Assembly (NCBI GenBank): GCA_937875395.1
Contig: CALNCU010000227.1
Span: 1 to 64,000 of the forward strand
Direction of reading: 5' to 3'
Origin: an uncultured Armatimonadota bacterium
Lineage (GTDB): Bacteria > Armatimonadota > UBA5829 > DTJY01
DNA: 64,000 bases
The notes under the pieces were generated by a model, which did not search any database, was not told the DNA's origin, and saw only the letters and a program-made list of their open reading frames with translations. This document shows positions 27,795-37,976 of this stretch, in pieces. Within the stretch, counting starts at the first letter, position 1. The number at the start of each line of letters is the position of its first letter. Made by a program: the position numbers and the translations under genes.

Positions 27795-29120
27795 CTACGG
27801 GTTCGCCTTATCCGGTTCCATTATAAGACGTATTTCGCCGCCCTTAAAGTATTTTTTTGCAGACTCTCTTATATCCTCCGCAGAGAGGCTTCGCACGGTG
27901 GGGGAGTAACGGATGGACATATCAAAAGTCCCCACCATATCGTAAATACCAAGGAGCCTGGCCTGCCCGGAATAGGTCTCCTGGTCAAAAAGGTCTCCGC
28001 CTTCCGCAATTCTTTTTGCGGCCAGAAGCTCCGGTTCAGAGACGGGTTCTTCTGCCAGGCGTTTAAACTCTTTGAGTATCACTTCTGCGGCGGCATCAAG
28101 ACAGCCCGCATCTACTGCGGCAAGTACGGAGATGGTTGACGGATGCTTTTGGGTGATGAAATTTGTAGAAACCCTGCCAAATTGTACGCCCGCCCTGCCA
28201 AGCGCAGATGAAATGCGCCCGCTCTGCGTATCCCCCAGGATGGCGAGCATTACATCCATGGCGCAGGATTCCTTTAAGTCAGATGCGGCAGGGCCCATGT
28301 ATCCAATAACCACGTAAGCCTGCGATGCGGCGGATTTTATGCGGTCCATCCGGGGTTCTGTAACAGGCGGCTCTTTTGGTGTGCTCTCTAACGCACAGGT
28401 CTTTGGGGACGGCCTTATGCCGGAGAAGGCCTTCTTTACCATCTCCGCCGCCGCCTCTCTGGACACGTCTCCGGCTATAACAACGGTGATGTTTTGTGGG
28501 ATATAGTATTTGTTGTAGTAGTCCACCAGGTTGCTGCGGGTAAGCTTTGCCACGCTCTCCCTTGTCCCCGTGAGCGGGAGCCTATAGGGGTGGGCGGTAT
28601 ATGCCGTGCGCGCAAATGCGTTCATGGCGCATACGGATGGATTGCTCTCTTCCCTTGCAATCTCGTCCAGAACTACGCGGCGCTCCCTTTCAATATCGTC
28701 CGGAAGGAAGCGCGCCCCGGTTATGGCATCGCCCAGCATGGCAAGGGTGGCCGGAAGGTACTCGCTGGCTACGGTGGTATAAAAATGCACCCAGTCTTTA
28801 GATGTGCCGCCGTTCAACTCTGCGCCCATGCCCTCTATTTCTCGGTCTAACTGTCCTGGGCCTAACTTATCCGTAGATTTAAAGATCATGTGCTCTACAA
28901 AGTGGGAGACGCCGTTTGTTGCATCCGTCTCGTTCACGCTCCCGGCGCGCACCCATATATCAATCGCGGCAAGGTTTATATCATGCCCTTCGCGGACTAT
29001 TACCTTTATGCCGTTTTCAAGCGTTGTGGCGCAGACGGTATTGGCATCGCCCGCAAGAAGCGGGGAAGCAAATACGGCAAGGGTTAGAATTATGGCGATT
29101 ATGCAACTACCTGAACGCAA
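27795..29120 (-). CDS. M16 family zinc metallopeptidase, active subunit
   Basis: 441 residues with a signal peptide ending about SPLLAGDA. The inverted zinc motif is HFVEH at about residues 72-76, followed about 75 residues later by the conserved Glu in LDEIAREESNP. This is the pitrilysin/processing peptidase family acting on peptides, here likely in the periplasm. The start is a TTG with a GTGGAG site nine bases upstream. It forms an operon with the inactive paralogue downstream. Confidence 0.9.
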   Translation of the reverse strand: MRSGSCIIAIILTLAVFASPLLAGDANTVCATTLENGIKVIVREGHDINLAAIDIWVRAGSVNETDATNGVSHFVEHMIFKSTDKLGPGQLDREIEGMGAELNGGTSKDWVHFYTTVASEYLPATLAMLGDAITGARFLPDDIERERRVVLDEIAREESNPSVCAMNAFARTAYTAHPYRLPLTGTRESVAKLTRSNLVDYYNKYYIPQNITVVIAGDVSREAAAEMVKKAFSGIRPSPKTCALESTPKEPPVTEPRMDRIKSAASQAYVVIGYMGPAASDLKESCAMDVMLAILGDTQSGRISSALGRAGVQFGRVSTNFITQKHPSTISVLAAVDAGCLDAAAEVILKEFKRLAEEPVSEPELLAAKRIAEGGDLFDQETYSGQARLLGIYDMVGTFDMSIRYSPTVRSLSAEDIRESAKKYFKGGEIRLIMEPDKANP

Positions 29121-29436
29121 GAGCCGGTATCTCCACTAAGTTGATGCTATATTGTAGCCGATAATTTAAGACTATGCACGTTCCTTGCCTGCCCCAAGGA
29201 TATTGGGAAGATATGGGCGGCTTCTGTTTACGCCAAGCGATGCAACTATAATCAGCATGGAGAGGCGCCCGGGATTTACAAGCAGGCCTTAGCATCCTTT
29301 AATAAACGGGCATACATCGGTTGACAAAGGCGCCGGGTGCGTGATAGACTTTAAACGGGTATAACGTTTCCGGTGGGCTCAAGCCTTCACTCCGGCTTTT
29401 TGCCCGCCAAGCAGAAGAAAGGAGCCACGCCGGTCT
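29121..29436. promoter_or_regulatory. Divergent intergenic region with strong promoter for hpf
   Basis: 316 bases between the divergent M16 operon and hpf, with no supported gene. TTGACA at 29321-29326 and TAGACT at 29345-29350, 18 bases apart, form a strong sigma-70-type promoter reading into hpf. This leaves an 80-base leader containing inverted GGGCTCAAGCC and CCGGCTTTTTGCCCGCC sequences. AAAGGAG precedes the hpf ATG. The M16 promoter was not identified. Confidence 0.65.
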
Positions 29437-29976
29437 ATGAAAATCACCGTTAAGGGAAAGAACCTGAATGTTACTGATACCCTGAAGCTCTATGCTGAAA
29501 AGAAAGTAGCCAATCTGGGGAAGTATTCTCAGAATATCAGAGAAGCTGTTGTTACCCAGAGCGTTCAAAAGAACCGGCACATTGTAGAGATTCAACTTGA
29601 GGGAGGCGGTCTTATTCTGCGGGCTGAAGAGAGCTCGGAGAACATGTATGCCTCTATTGATCTGGCCGTAGAAAAGCTTGAGACCCAGCTTAGGCGTTTC
29701 AAGAGCAAGCTGCTTGAACGGTTGCATCCGGAAGCGCCGCCCAAGGAGCTGGCTGCACTGGCAGCCGAAGAGAGCGGCGCCGTTGAAGAATACACGCCCA
29801 GAATAGTCAGAACAAAGAAGTTCCCGCTTAAGCCCATGTCTCAGGAAGAGGCGGCCTGGCAGATGGAACTCTTGAACCACGATTTCTACATATTCTTAAA
29901 CGCCGATACAGAAGACGTAAACCTTATATATAAAAGAAAAGACGGAGACTTCGGCCTTATAGAGCCGGAATCATAG
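29437..29976 (+). CDS. hpf: Ribosome hibernation promoting factor, long form
   Basis: 179 residues. The N-terminal 100 residues are the ribosome-binding YfiA/HPF domain (MKITVKGKNLNVTDTLKLYAEKK, then KLETQLRRFKSK). The C-terminal 60 residues are the dimerisation domain of long HPF (IVRTKKFPLKPMSQEEA, DFYIFLNADT). It pairs ribosomes into inactive 100S dimers during stress or stationary phase. It starts an apparent operon with two sugar kinases and an aldolase, an unusual pairing. Confidence 0.95.
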   Translation: MKITVKGKNLNVTDTLKLYAEKKVANLGKYSQNIREAVVTQSVQKNRHIVEIQLEGGGLILRAEESSENMYASIDLAVEKLETQLRRFKSKLLERLHPEAPPKELAALAAEESGAVEEYTPRIVRTKKFPLKPMSQEEAAWQMELLNHDFYIFLNADTEDVNLIYKRKDGDFGLIEPES

Positions 29977-29980
29977 CGCC

Positions 29981-31937
<1,957 letters not shown>

Positions 31938-31950
31938 CAAAAACCTGAAG

Positions 31951-31986
31951 AGAGGGGCGGGTGTTATTCATCCGTCCCTCTTTTTT
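31951..31986 (+). terminator. Rho-independent terminator between fba and the next kinase
   Basis: AGAGGGGCGG pairs with CCGTCCCTCT (one G-T pair) and is followed by a run of T. It begins 13 bases after the fba stop and ends only 10 bases before the next start, so it may reduce rather than block read-through. Confidence 0.8.
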
Positions 31987-31995
31987 ATATGAGAG

Positions 31996-32928
31996 ATGAT
32001 ACCTACAGTTACCCTTAACCCATCACTGGATAGAAGCGTGTATGTAGAAAAGCTTCTTCCGCACGATACCAACCGTATCACCAAGGTTGAAACGGATGTC
32101 GGCGGAAAGGGCTTAAATGCATCACGTGTCTTAAAGGAACTTGGCTCAGACACCGTATGCCTGGGGTTTGCAGGCGGGGATATTGGCCGGTTTATAGAGC
32201 ACACCCTCAACACAAATGGAATCCCTACGGATTTTGTTTGCGTAGAAGGGGAGACGCGGATGAACATAGACATCCAAGAGGCATCCGGCGCTCCCCCCAC
32301 GGCACTCAACGAGAGCGGCCCCCAGATTCTGCCGGATGAGCTGAAGAAGCTCTTTGCAAAGGTTAAAAAAACAGTCCGCCAATCCGGCATGATTATCTTT
32401 GGCGGAAGCCTTCCGCCCGGCATCCCGGAAGATACCTATGCCCGGCTGCTGGCCGTTGCAAAAGAGGCGGGCGCCAAAACAATCCTGGATGCAGAAGGGG
32501 AGCCCATGCGCCTTGGCATGGAGGTGTTACCCTTTATGATAAAACCCAACCGTGATGAAACCCTGCGCCTCACAGGCGTAGATATCCAATCCAACCAGGA
32601 TGCGCTGCGCGCGCTTGATATATTTGCCCAAAAAGGCATAGAACTGCCGGTAATATCCATGGGCGCCCGCGGAGCAGTGGCGCGCCTGGGTGGAGAGGCG
32701 TTTCTGGCAATCCCCCCAAAGGTGAAGGTTGTAAGCACCATAGGCTCCGGCGATTCCATGGTTGCCGGTATTGCGCACATCCTAAACCGGGGTGGTTCCC
32801 TTCCAGATGCGCTCAGGTGGGGTTCGGCAGCCGGGGCCGCCACCGCCATGACGGGCGGCACGGAGATAGGCCATAGCAACCAGATACTTGCACTCCTTGA
32901 CAAAGTCTCTATAGAACAGATAGCATAA
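31996..32928 (+). CDS. 1-phosphofructokinase family hexose kinase (FruK/LacC-like)
   Basis: 310 residues. TVTLNPSLDRSVYVEKL and DVGGKGLNASRVLKELG are typical of the 1-phosphofructokinase/tagatose-6-phosphate kinase branch of PfkB, with FGGSLPPGIPE and the catalytic GSGDSMVAG. It phosphorylates fructose 1-phosphate or tagatose 6-phosphate to the bisphosphate, the substrate of the aldolase just upstream. No PTS transporter is visible in the window, so the source of a 1-phosphate is unclear. The ATG overlaps a weak GAGAG ribosome site. Confidence 0.87.
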   Translation: MIPTVTLNPSLDRSVYVEKLLPHDTNRITKVETDVGGKGLNASRVLKELGSDTVCLGFAGGDIGRFIEHTLNTNGIPTDFVCVEGETRMNIDIQEASGAPPTALNESGPQILPDELKKLFAKVKKTVRQSGMIIFGGSLPPGIPEDTYARLLAVAKEAGAKTILDAEGEPMRLGMEVLPFMIKPNRDETLRLTGVDIQSNQDALRALDIFAQKGIELPVISMGARGAVARLGGEAFLAIPPKVKVVSTIGSGDSMVAGIAHILNRGGSLPDALRWGSAAGAATAMTGGTEIGHSNQILALLDKVSIEQIA

Positions 32929-32959
32929 GATACCTGCAAAAAAGATACGGATAAGGCTT

Positions 32960-33280
32960 ATGGATATTGGGGACTTCAAAAATCTGGTAAAAAAGGCTTT
33001 TGGTGAGAACCTGGATCACGCCACGCCGGAGAATGTTAAGGAGTTTCTAGATAATATGACCGCCTGCGGGTTGGAATCAGCCATTGACGGCCGTGCGGTG
33101 CTGGATGAGGATGCCTCTTTATACGAAGAAATAGTAAAAGATTTCTTCTCCAAAGTGCTGGATATGCCCAAGGAAGATGCGCTTATAGTGCTATGGCTGC
33201 TTGCCTTTGATCTGGTATTTTCTGCCATAGAAGCGCAGCAGGCAGACCGGTTTAAATCAATATTCGGCGATTTTAAATAA
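32960..33280 (+). CDS. Small acidic helical protein, unknown
   Basis: 106 residues, predicted mostly helical, with many Asp and Glu and no cysteine pairs or signal peptide. It begins MDIGDFKNLVKKAFGENLDH and ends DRFKSIFGDFK. The gene has an AAGG-like ribosome site and sits 31 bases after the sugar kinase on the same strand. The coding frame looks real by position and lack of competing frames, but no family was recognised. Confidence 0.6.
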   Translation: MDIGDFKNLVKKAFGENLDHATPENVKEFLDNMTACGLESAIDGRAVLDEDASLYEEIVKDFFSKVLDMPKEDALIVLWLLAFDLVFSAIEAQQADRFKSIFGDFK

Positions 33281-33471
33281 ACAACCCCTGCCGGATATTA
33301 AAAGACAGGGAACAATCCGCCGGGAATCACCGTAGATGTGGGTGTGGATGGTTTCTTTACCACTGTTTTCCTATCTCTTTAAAAACCTCCACAATACTAT
33401 CCATTAGCAATGAACAATTCTACAATTGATACGTCTATAACACTGGGTGCGCGCCGTGCCCGGGGTAAAGG

Positions 33472-34062
33472 GTGGACTATTTGGTAAGCACAGATGCCAT
33501 TCTGGTGCTCCGATGTCAGGAGGACGACAGCCAGGCCTTCGATGAGATAGTTCGGCAGTACAAGGATGGGATTTATAACTATATTCTAAGGATGATCTCA
33601 AACCGTGACGATGCGGAAGACCTGGCCGTGGAGGTCTTTGTAAGGGCGTTTGCCGCTATAAAGAGCTTCAGGAGGGATTCCAACCTGCGCACATGGCTCT
33701 ACCGTATAGCCACCAACCTATGCATTGATAAGTACAGGCGGTATGGTATTGAGCGGAAAAAGCTTGTGCCGCTTGAGCGCGAGTACGGCGATGGCGAGAT
33801 CAGGCCGATGGATCTGCCGGATACAAGCTTTGATCCAGAGAAGCTGCTTGGGCAGAAAGAATTGAGCGATCAGATACACCGGGCCATCGCAAAGCTGCCG
33901 GAAAAGCTCCGTGCCCCCATACTCATGTATGATATGGAGGACATGTCCTACGGGCAGATTGCAGAGGTTCTGGGCTGCCCTATAGGCACCGTGAAATCCA
34001 GAATATTCAAGGCAAGAACGCAGCTTAGGCGCATGCTTCTGCCGTATGTGCAGAATACGTAG
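33472..34062 (+). CDS. ECF-type RNA polymerase sigma factor
   Basis: 196 residues with sigma region 2 (YKDGIYNYILRMISNRDDAEDLAVEVFVRAF) and region 4 (LPEKLRAPILMYDMEDMSYGQIAEVLGCPIGTVKSRIFKARTQL). These read-outs match the RpoE/SigW-like ECF group, which directs RNA polymerase to envelope-stress promoters. The first codon is GTG at 33472; a TTG nine bases later, behind AAGGGTGG, is an alternative. A zinc-finger anti-sigma gene follows 27 bases later. Confidence 0.93.
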   Translation: MDYLVSTDAILVLRCQEDDSQAFDEIVRQYKDGIYNYILRMISNRDDAEDLAVEVFVRAFAAIKSFRRDSNLRTWLYRIATNLCIDKYRRYGIERKKLVPLEREYGDGEIRPMDLPDTSFDPEKLLGQKELSDQIHRAIAKLPEKLRAPILMYDMEDMSYGQIAEVLGCPIGTVKSRIFKARTQLRRMLLPYVQNT

Positions 34063-34089
34063 AGTGCTGTTTGAAAGTGGGTGTGCAGT

Positions 34090-34590
34090 ATGAACTGCAA
34101 AGAGTGTTACAGATACCTGGGCGAATATGTAGACCGGACGCTTGATGATTGCGCCCTGGCAGAGATGGAGGCTCATATTAGGGTGTGCCCCAAATGTGCA
34201 TCTCTAGCTGCAGAACTGGGGGGCGTGGCATCTCTGGTGAAATCGCTTGATAGACAGGCAGCGCCTTCAGGGTTTGAGGATAGGTTGAACGCGCAGATTC
34301 TCCATCGCAAAGAGGAGGCAAAGCCAGGCCTGCTAAGAAGGTTGCTCCTGGGGGTGCCGCCGGAAGTATACGGATACCGCCGTTCCCTGGGGCCTGCGCT
34401 TGCCACGGTACTGCTCACCGCAGCAGTTGGAACATCGCTTATGTTCACAAATTATAATGCAAGCGGCGATGCTGCATACATAAACGCAGTACAGCAGCAG
34501 CATGTAACCTTTGCATCGGCAAACCCCCTGTCGGACGAATCAGCACTCATCTTAAGCGACCGGATGAAAGAGTTGAATGAGCCTCTTTAG
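34090..34590 (+). CDS. Zinc-finger anti-sigma factor, membrane-anchored
   Basis: 166 residues. The N-terminal zf-HC2 motif is AHIRVCPKC (His-x3-Cys-x2-Cys) after MNCKEC. One membrane helix (LGPALATVLLTAAVGTSLMF) precedes a short extracytoplasmic tail. Such proteins hold the cognate ECF sigma factor at the membrane until a signal triggers their cleavage. It lies directly after the sigma gene, so pairing is near certain. GTG at 34081 is a possible alternative start. Confidence 0.9.
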   Translation: MNCKECYRYLGEYVDRTLDDCALAEMEAHIRVCPKCASLAAELGGVASLVKSLDRQAAPSGFEDRLNAQILHRKEEAKPGLLRRLLLGVPPEVYGYRRSLGPALATVLLTAAVGTSLMFTNYNASGDAAYINAVQQQHVTFASANPLSDESALILSDRMKELNEPL

Positions 34591-34635
34591 GGCGCATTCC
34601 AACAAATCTTTCCCCCGGATTTTATTGGGAAGGTA

Positions 34636-35616
34636 ATGAGATATTTATTAACATTTACATATATTCTTACTCTGGCATTTGCGTATGCCCCGGCTTCATC
34701 TGCCGCGCCCAGCGGCTCCCTGGTGCTAAAACGCATGCTTGCATCTGAAGGCAGCAGGGCCTATGTGGGAACGCAGGTGACCACCCTTGCCGCAGATTCC
34801 AACGTCACATCAGAGCAGAAGGTGGCGCGCTATGGTTACAAGGGCATGCGGATGGAATATCTAAGCCCGCAAAGGCTCAAAGGCGAAGTGATTGCAGACA
34901 ATGGCAAAGTTATAATGCACTATATCCCCAGCCGCAAAGTGGTTCGCACCCATCCCTCCAGGCTTGCCATGCAGCGGCAGAGATTAATGCAGATGAGCAG
35001 GGGGAATCTAAAGGCCAAGCTGGTGGGCAGTGACAGAATTGCAGGGCGCAGCGCCTACGTAATAGAGGTTAGTCCGGTGCGGAGCAGGGTGCTTACCAGA
35101 AAGTTTTGGGTAGATACCGCCACATGGGTGAAGCTGAAAACGGAAGATATAGGCCCAAACGGCGCCGTTATATCTACATCTTACTTTAAAAAAATAAAAT
35201 ATGTTCCCTCCATCCCTGCCTCCATGTTTAAGGTGAACCCGCCGGACGGTGTAAGGGTGAAGCGCGGGCCGGCCTCTGCGTCCAGGCTGCTCTCACTGGA
35301 GCAGGCGCAGGACAAGGCGGGGTTCCGCGTGCTAAGCCCCTCATATCTTCCGCCCGGATTCCGGTTTGCAGGCGCCACGGTTACCCGGTTCCGCGGGGAC
35401 AATATGGTGGCGGTAAGATACACGGACGGCATGACATCGTTCTCCATTATGCAGGTGCCGGATAATGCGCTTAAACCCAGGTTCCAGCGGCGTCTTAGAG
35501 GCGGGCCGGAGCGTACGGGCGCGGGTTATTCCTGGAAACAGAACGGCATAAGCCTTACCATTATCGGGCGCATCCCCTACAACCAGATAACCAATATAGC
35601 AGACTCCGTAAAATAG
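34636..35616 (+). CDS. Secreted MucB/RseB-like sigma-regulatory protein with DUF4367-like C-terminus
   Basis: 326 residues with a signal peptide (ending about SSAAPS). Residues about 30-200 resemble the LolA/MucB lipid-sensing fold (KVARYGYKGMRMEYLSP, RSAYVIEVSPV, KFWVDTATWVKLK). Residues about 215-326 resemble a DUF4367-type domain (SPSYLPPGFRFAGATVTRF, ending IPYNQITNIADSVK). In Proteobacteria RseB/MucB shields the anti-sigma factor RseA/MucA and responds to lipopolysaccharide; position third after sigma and anti-sigma fits the same role here. The link is by context and fold, not proven. Confidence 0.8.
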   Translation: MRYLLTFTYILTLAFAYAPASSAAPSGSLVLKRMLASEGSRAYVGTQVTTLAADSNVTSEQKVARYGYKGMRMEYLSPQRLKGEVIADNGKVIMHYIPSRKVVRTHPSRLAMQRQRLMQMSRGNLKAKLVGSDRIAGRSAYVIEVSPVRSRVLTRKFWVDTATWVKLKTEDIGPNGAVISTSYFKKIKYVPSIPASMFKVNPPDGVRVKRGPASASRLLSLEQAQDKAGFRVLSPSYLPPGFRFAGATVTRFRGDNMVAVRYTDGMTSFSIMQVPDNALKPRFQRRLRGGPERTGAGYSWKQNGISLTIIGRIPYNQITNIADSVK

Positions 35617-35831
35617 TTTAGCAGGCATCCTGCGGTCTTGCCCTGTCACTGGATTTGGATGATCTGATAGGGGGCATCAAGGGCTTGCGGCCCGCTGCGG
35701 GAGGATTAAGCAACCTGTCTATCTGAAAGACCGGGTGCCAATGAATTCCACCTGCAAGACTGGACAGGGTGAGTATTCTATGATACATTCTCCTTACTGC
35801 TGCAGTATGTTTTGGCAGTGAAGGTGCAAGG
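35617..35831. other. Intergenic leader upstream of the response regulator
   Basis: 215 bases without a supported gene. CCCTGTC near 35641 and GACAGGG near 35762 are complementary seven-mers about 120 bases apart, and GCGGCCCGC is locally palindromic. No named riboswitch was recognised. Confidence 0.3.
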
Positions 35832-36656
35832 ATGGAAGATTCCCCAAACTACCGCGTGCTTGCCGTGGATGACGAACCGGTAGTACACAGAATGCTGGAG
35901 ACAATAATAGGGAGCTGCGGCCTCCCCGTGACGCTTGAAGGTACGGCCCTAAGCGGAGAAGAAGCGCTGAATTTGGCGCGCCGAATTCTGCCGGATATCT
36001 GCATCCTTGATATTCGCATGGAAGGCATGGATGGGCTGGAACTTGCCCGCCGACTTAAAAATGTCCCCGGCATCTCCCCCAGAATCATCTACCTCACCGC
36101 TTACGACAGGTTTGAGTATGCGCAAAAGGCTGTGCACCTGGGCGCCGTAGAATACATTCTAAAGCCCATAGATCGCAGAGAGCTCACCCTGGCGCTTGGG
36201 CGAGCGGTAAACTCTTTGCAGGCAGAACGGCTGAACCGGCTGCAAGCAGAAAAGGTGCGCCGCAAGCTTAAAACCGTGCTGCCGGGAGCGCTCCCTTCTG
36301 CCAAATTACCCGCACAGAGCCGGAATGCAGAGATTGCCGCTACTGTTCGCACCTACATAGAGCAGCATTATGCAGAAAATATATCGCTTGAAGATGCGGC
36401 ATCCGGCCTGGAACTTAGCCCGGGGTACGTTGGGCCAGTCTTCAAATCAATATGCGGGCTCTCCTTCCGGGCATACCTCAGGTCTGTACGGATTGCAAGG
36501 GCCGCAGAACTTATGGCAGACCAGAGCCTTAACCTGTCCCAGATAGCCCAGATGGTAGGCTATGAAGATTTAAACTATTTCAGCCAGGCGTTTCTTAAAG
36601 AGACCGGAGTGCGCCCAAGCGAATACAGGGGAGGTGGCCGCAGGTGGGCCAAGTAA
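35832..36656 (+). CDS. Response regulator with AraC-type DNA-binding domain (YesN-like)
   Basis: 274 residues. The receiver domain has the acidic pair in VDDEPV, phospho-acceptor Asp in ICILDIRMEGMDG, TAYD and the Lys of ILKPID. The C-terminal AraC domain contains ISLEDAASGLELSPGYVGPVFK and ends VGYEDLNYFSQAFLKETGVRPSEY. It overlaps the start of a histidine kinase gene by 13 bases, so the two form a two-component system. YesN-type regulators commonly control adjacent carbohydrate-use genes, making the enzyme operon at 37977 the likely target. Confidence 0.93.
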   Translation: MEDSPNYRVLAVDDEPVVHRMLETIIGSCGLPVTLEGTALSGEEALNLARRILPDICILDIRMEGMDGLELARRLKNVPGISPRIIYLTAYDRFEYAQKAVHLGAVEYILKPIDRRELTLALGRAVNSLQAERLNRLQAEKVRRKLKTVLPGALPSAKLPAQSRNAEIAATVRTYIEQHYAENISLEDAASGLELSPGYVGPVFKSICGLSFRAYLRSVRIARAAELMADQSLNLSQIAQMVGYEDLNYFSQAFLKETGVRPSEYRGGGRRWAK

Positions 36657-37852
36657 AGCTTTCAGATATTGTAAACCTCCCTGCCTTTGAAGAGGCCGGC
36701 CGTCTCTTCCACAGGGCTACCGGCATGAGCCTCTCCTTTAAAGATGATTCCGGCCAGGTGTTCTTCTACCCGGCGGAGGAGCGGTGCGATTTTTGCCGCC
36801 TTATCCAGAGCACCCGGGAAGGAAAGAGCCGGTGCGCGCTTTCAGATAAAAAGGCCGCAGAGCGCGCGCTTGAAGGCAGAAAACCCATCTCTTACACCTG
36901 CCACGCAGGCCTTGTAGATGTTGTGGTGCCCGTAGTTGTGGGGGGAGAGCGGGTAGGGTGCTTTTATAGCGGGCAATCTTCCCTTACCCCGCCTACAACA
37001 ATGGGTTACCAGGAGATTATCCCCAAAATTGCAGACCTTGGGCTGAACCCAGATGATGTATGGAACGCCTACATGAAGGTTCCGCTTGTAGACGGCAGGC
37101 GGCTCTCCGTAGCAATGGGGCTTTTAAGCGTTATCTGCAACCACCTTGTAGAAGGGGAGATAGCATTAAGGCAGGAGAGGGCGCTGACCGTAGAACAGAA
37201 GAAGCTAAGGCGCGCGGCAGAAGAGAGCGCCCGCCTTGAACACGACTTGAGAGAGATGGAACTCAGGCTTCTGCAGGCGCAGCTTAACCCCCACTTTCTA
37301 TTTAACACCCTGAACCTTATAGCAGGGCAGGCCATGATGGAAGACGCCCCGGAGACCGCCCACCTGGTTCAAGAACTCTCCCGCCTCCTTAGAAATTCGC
37401 TCTCAAGCATAGGGAAGATTGTGCCCCTCTGCGAAGAGGTAGAGAGCGCCCGGGCCTACGTAGAAATATTCAGGGCGCGCTTTGAGCGGAACGTAGAACT
37501 CATTTTAAGCCTTTCAGAGAACCTGAAGAGCGTAGATGTCCCGGCGCTTATACTGCAGCCGGTTATAGAAAACTCGCTCAGGTACGCCGGGGGCTCGCTC
37601 CTTCTTAAAATCCGCACAGAAGAGAGGGATGGCTGCATCTGCATCTCCGTGGAAGACAACGGCCCCGGAATCCCTGAAAAACGGCTGGCAGAGATTACGG
37701 CATCCCTTTGCAGCAAAGATCACAAAGGCAAGCTTACAGGTCTCTCCGGGCTCAACAGACGCCTTAAGTACTACTACCCGCACGTACCGGATATTTCAAT
37801 AGCAAATCTTGATCCCGGGCTCTCTGTTGCCATTGCCATACCCTTAAAATAA
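36644..37852 (+). CDS. Soluble histidine kinase with PocR sensory domain
   Basis: 402 residues and no membrane helix. Residues about 1-170 form a PocR domain with conserved cysteines (CDFCRL at about 48-51, then SRCALSD and YTCHAGL), a module thought to bind small organic ligands or metals. A coiled segment leads to the LytS/YesM-type kinase core with phospho-acceptor His217 in NPHFLFNTLN and ATP-binding motifs VIENSLRYAGG and EDNGPGIP. The GTG start has AGGGGAGG about eight bases upstream inside the preceding gene. It senses a cytosolic compound, possibly a substrate or product of the downstream enzymes. Confidence 0.92.
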   Translation: MGQVKLSDIVNLPAFEEAGRLFHRATGMSLSFKDDSGQVFFYPAEERCDFCRLIQSTREGKSRCALSDKKAAERALEGRKPISYTCHAGLVDVVVPVVVGGERVGCFYSGQSSLTPPTTMGYQEIIPKIADLGLNPDDVWNAYMKVPLVDGRRLSVAMGLLSVICNHLVEGEIALRQERALTVEQKKLRRAAEESARLEHDLREMELRLLQAQLNPHFLFNTLNLIAGQAMMEDAPETAHLVQELSRLLRNSLSSIGKIVPLCEEVESARAYVEIFRARFERNVELILSLSENLKSVDVPALILQPVIENSLRYAGGSLLLKIRTEERDGCICISVEDNGPGIPEKRLAEITASLCSKDHKGKLTGLSGLNRRLKYYYPHVPDISIANLDPGLSVAIAIPLK

Positions 37853-37976
37853 ACGGCGGCATCTGGCAAAACATGTAATAATCCTGCCTTTTTCCATGGT
37901 TATATGCCCCTCATGGTGATATTCTGAGTATACGGTATATTGGATTTGTTCGTTCAGAGATCACAGGAGGTTTCTT

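Noticed and set aside
35617..35831. Riboswitch in the leader of the response regulator
   Set aside because: Only a distant seven-base complementarity and a short palindrome were seen, not a known riboswitch pattern.
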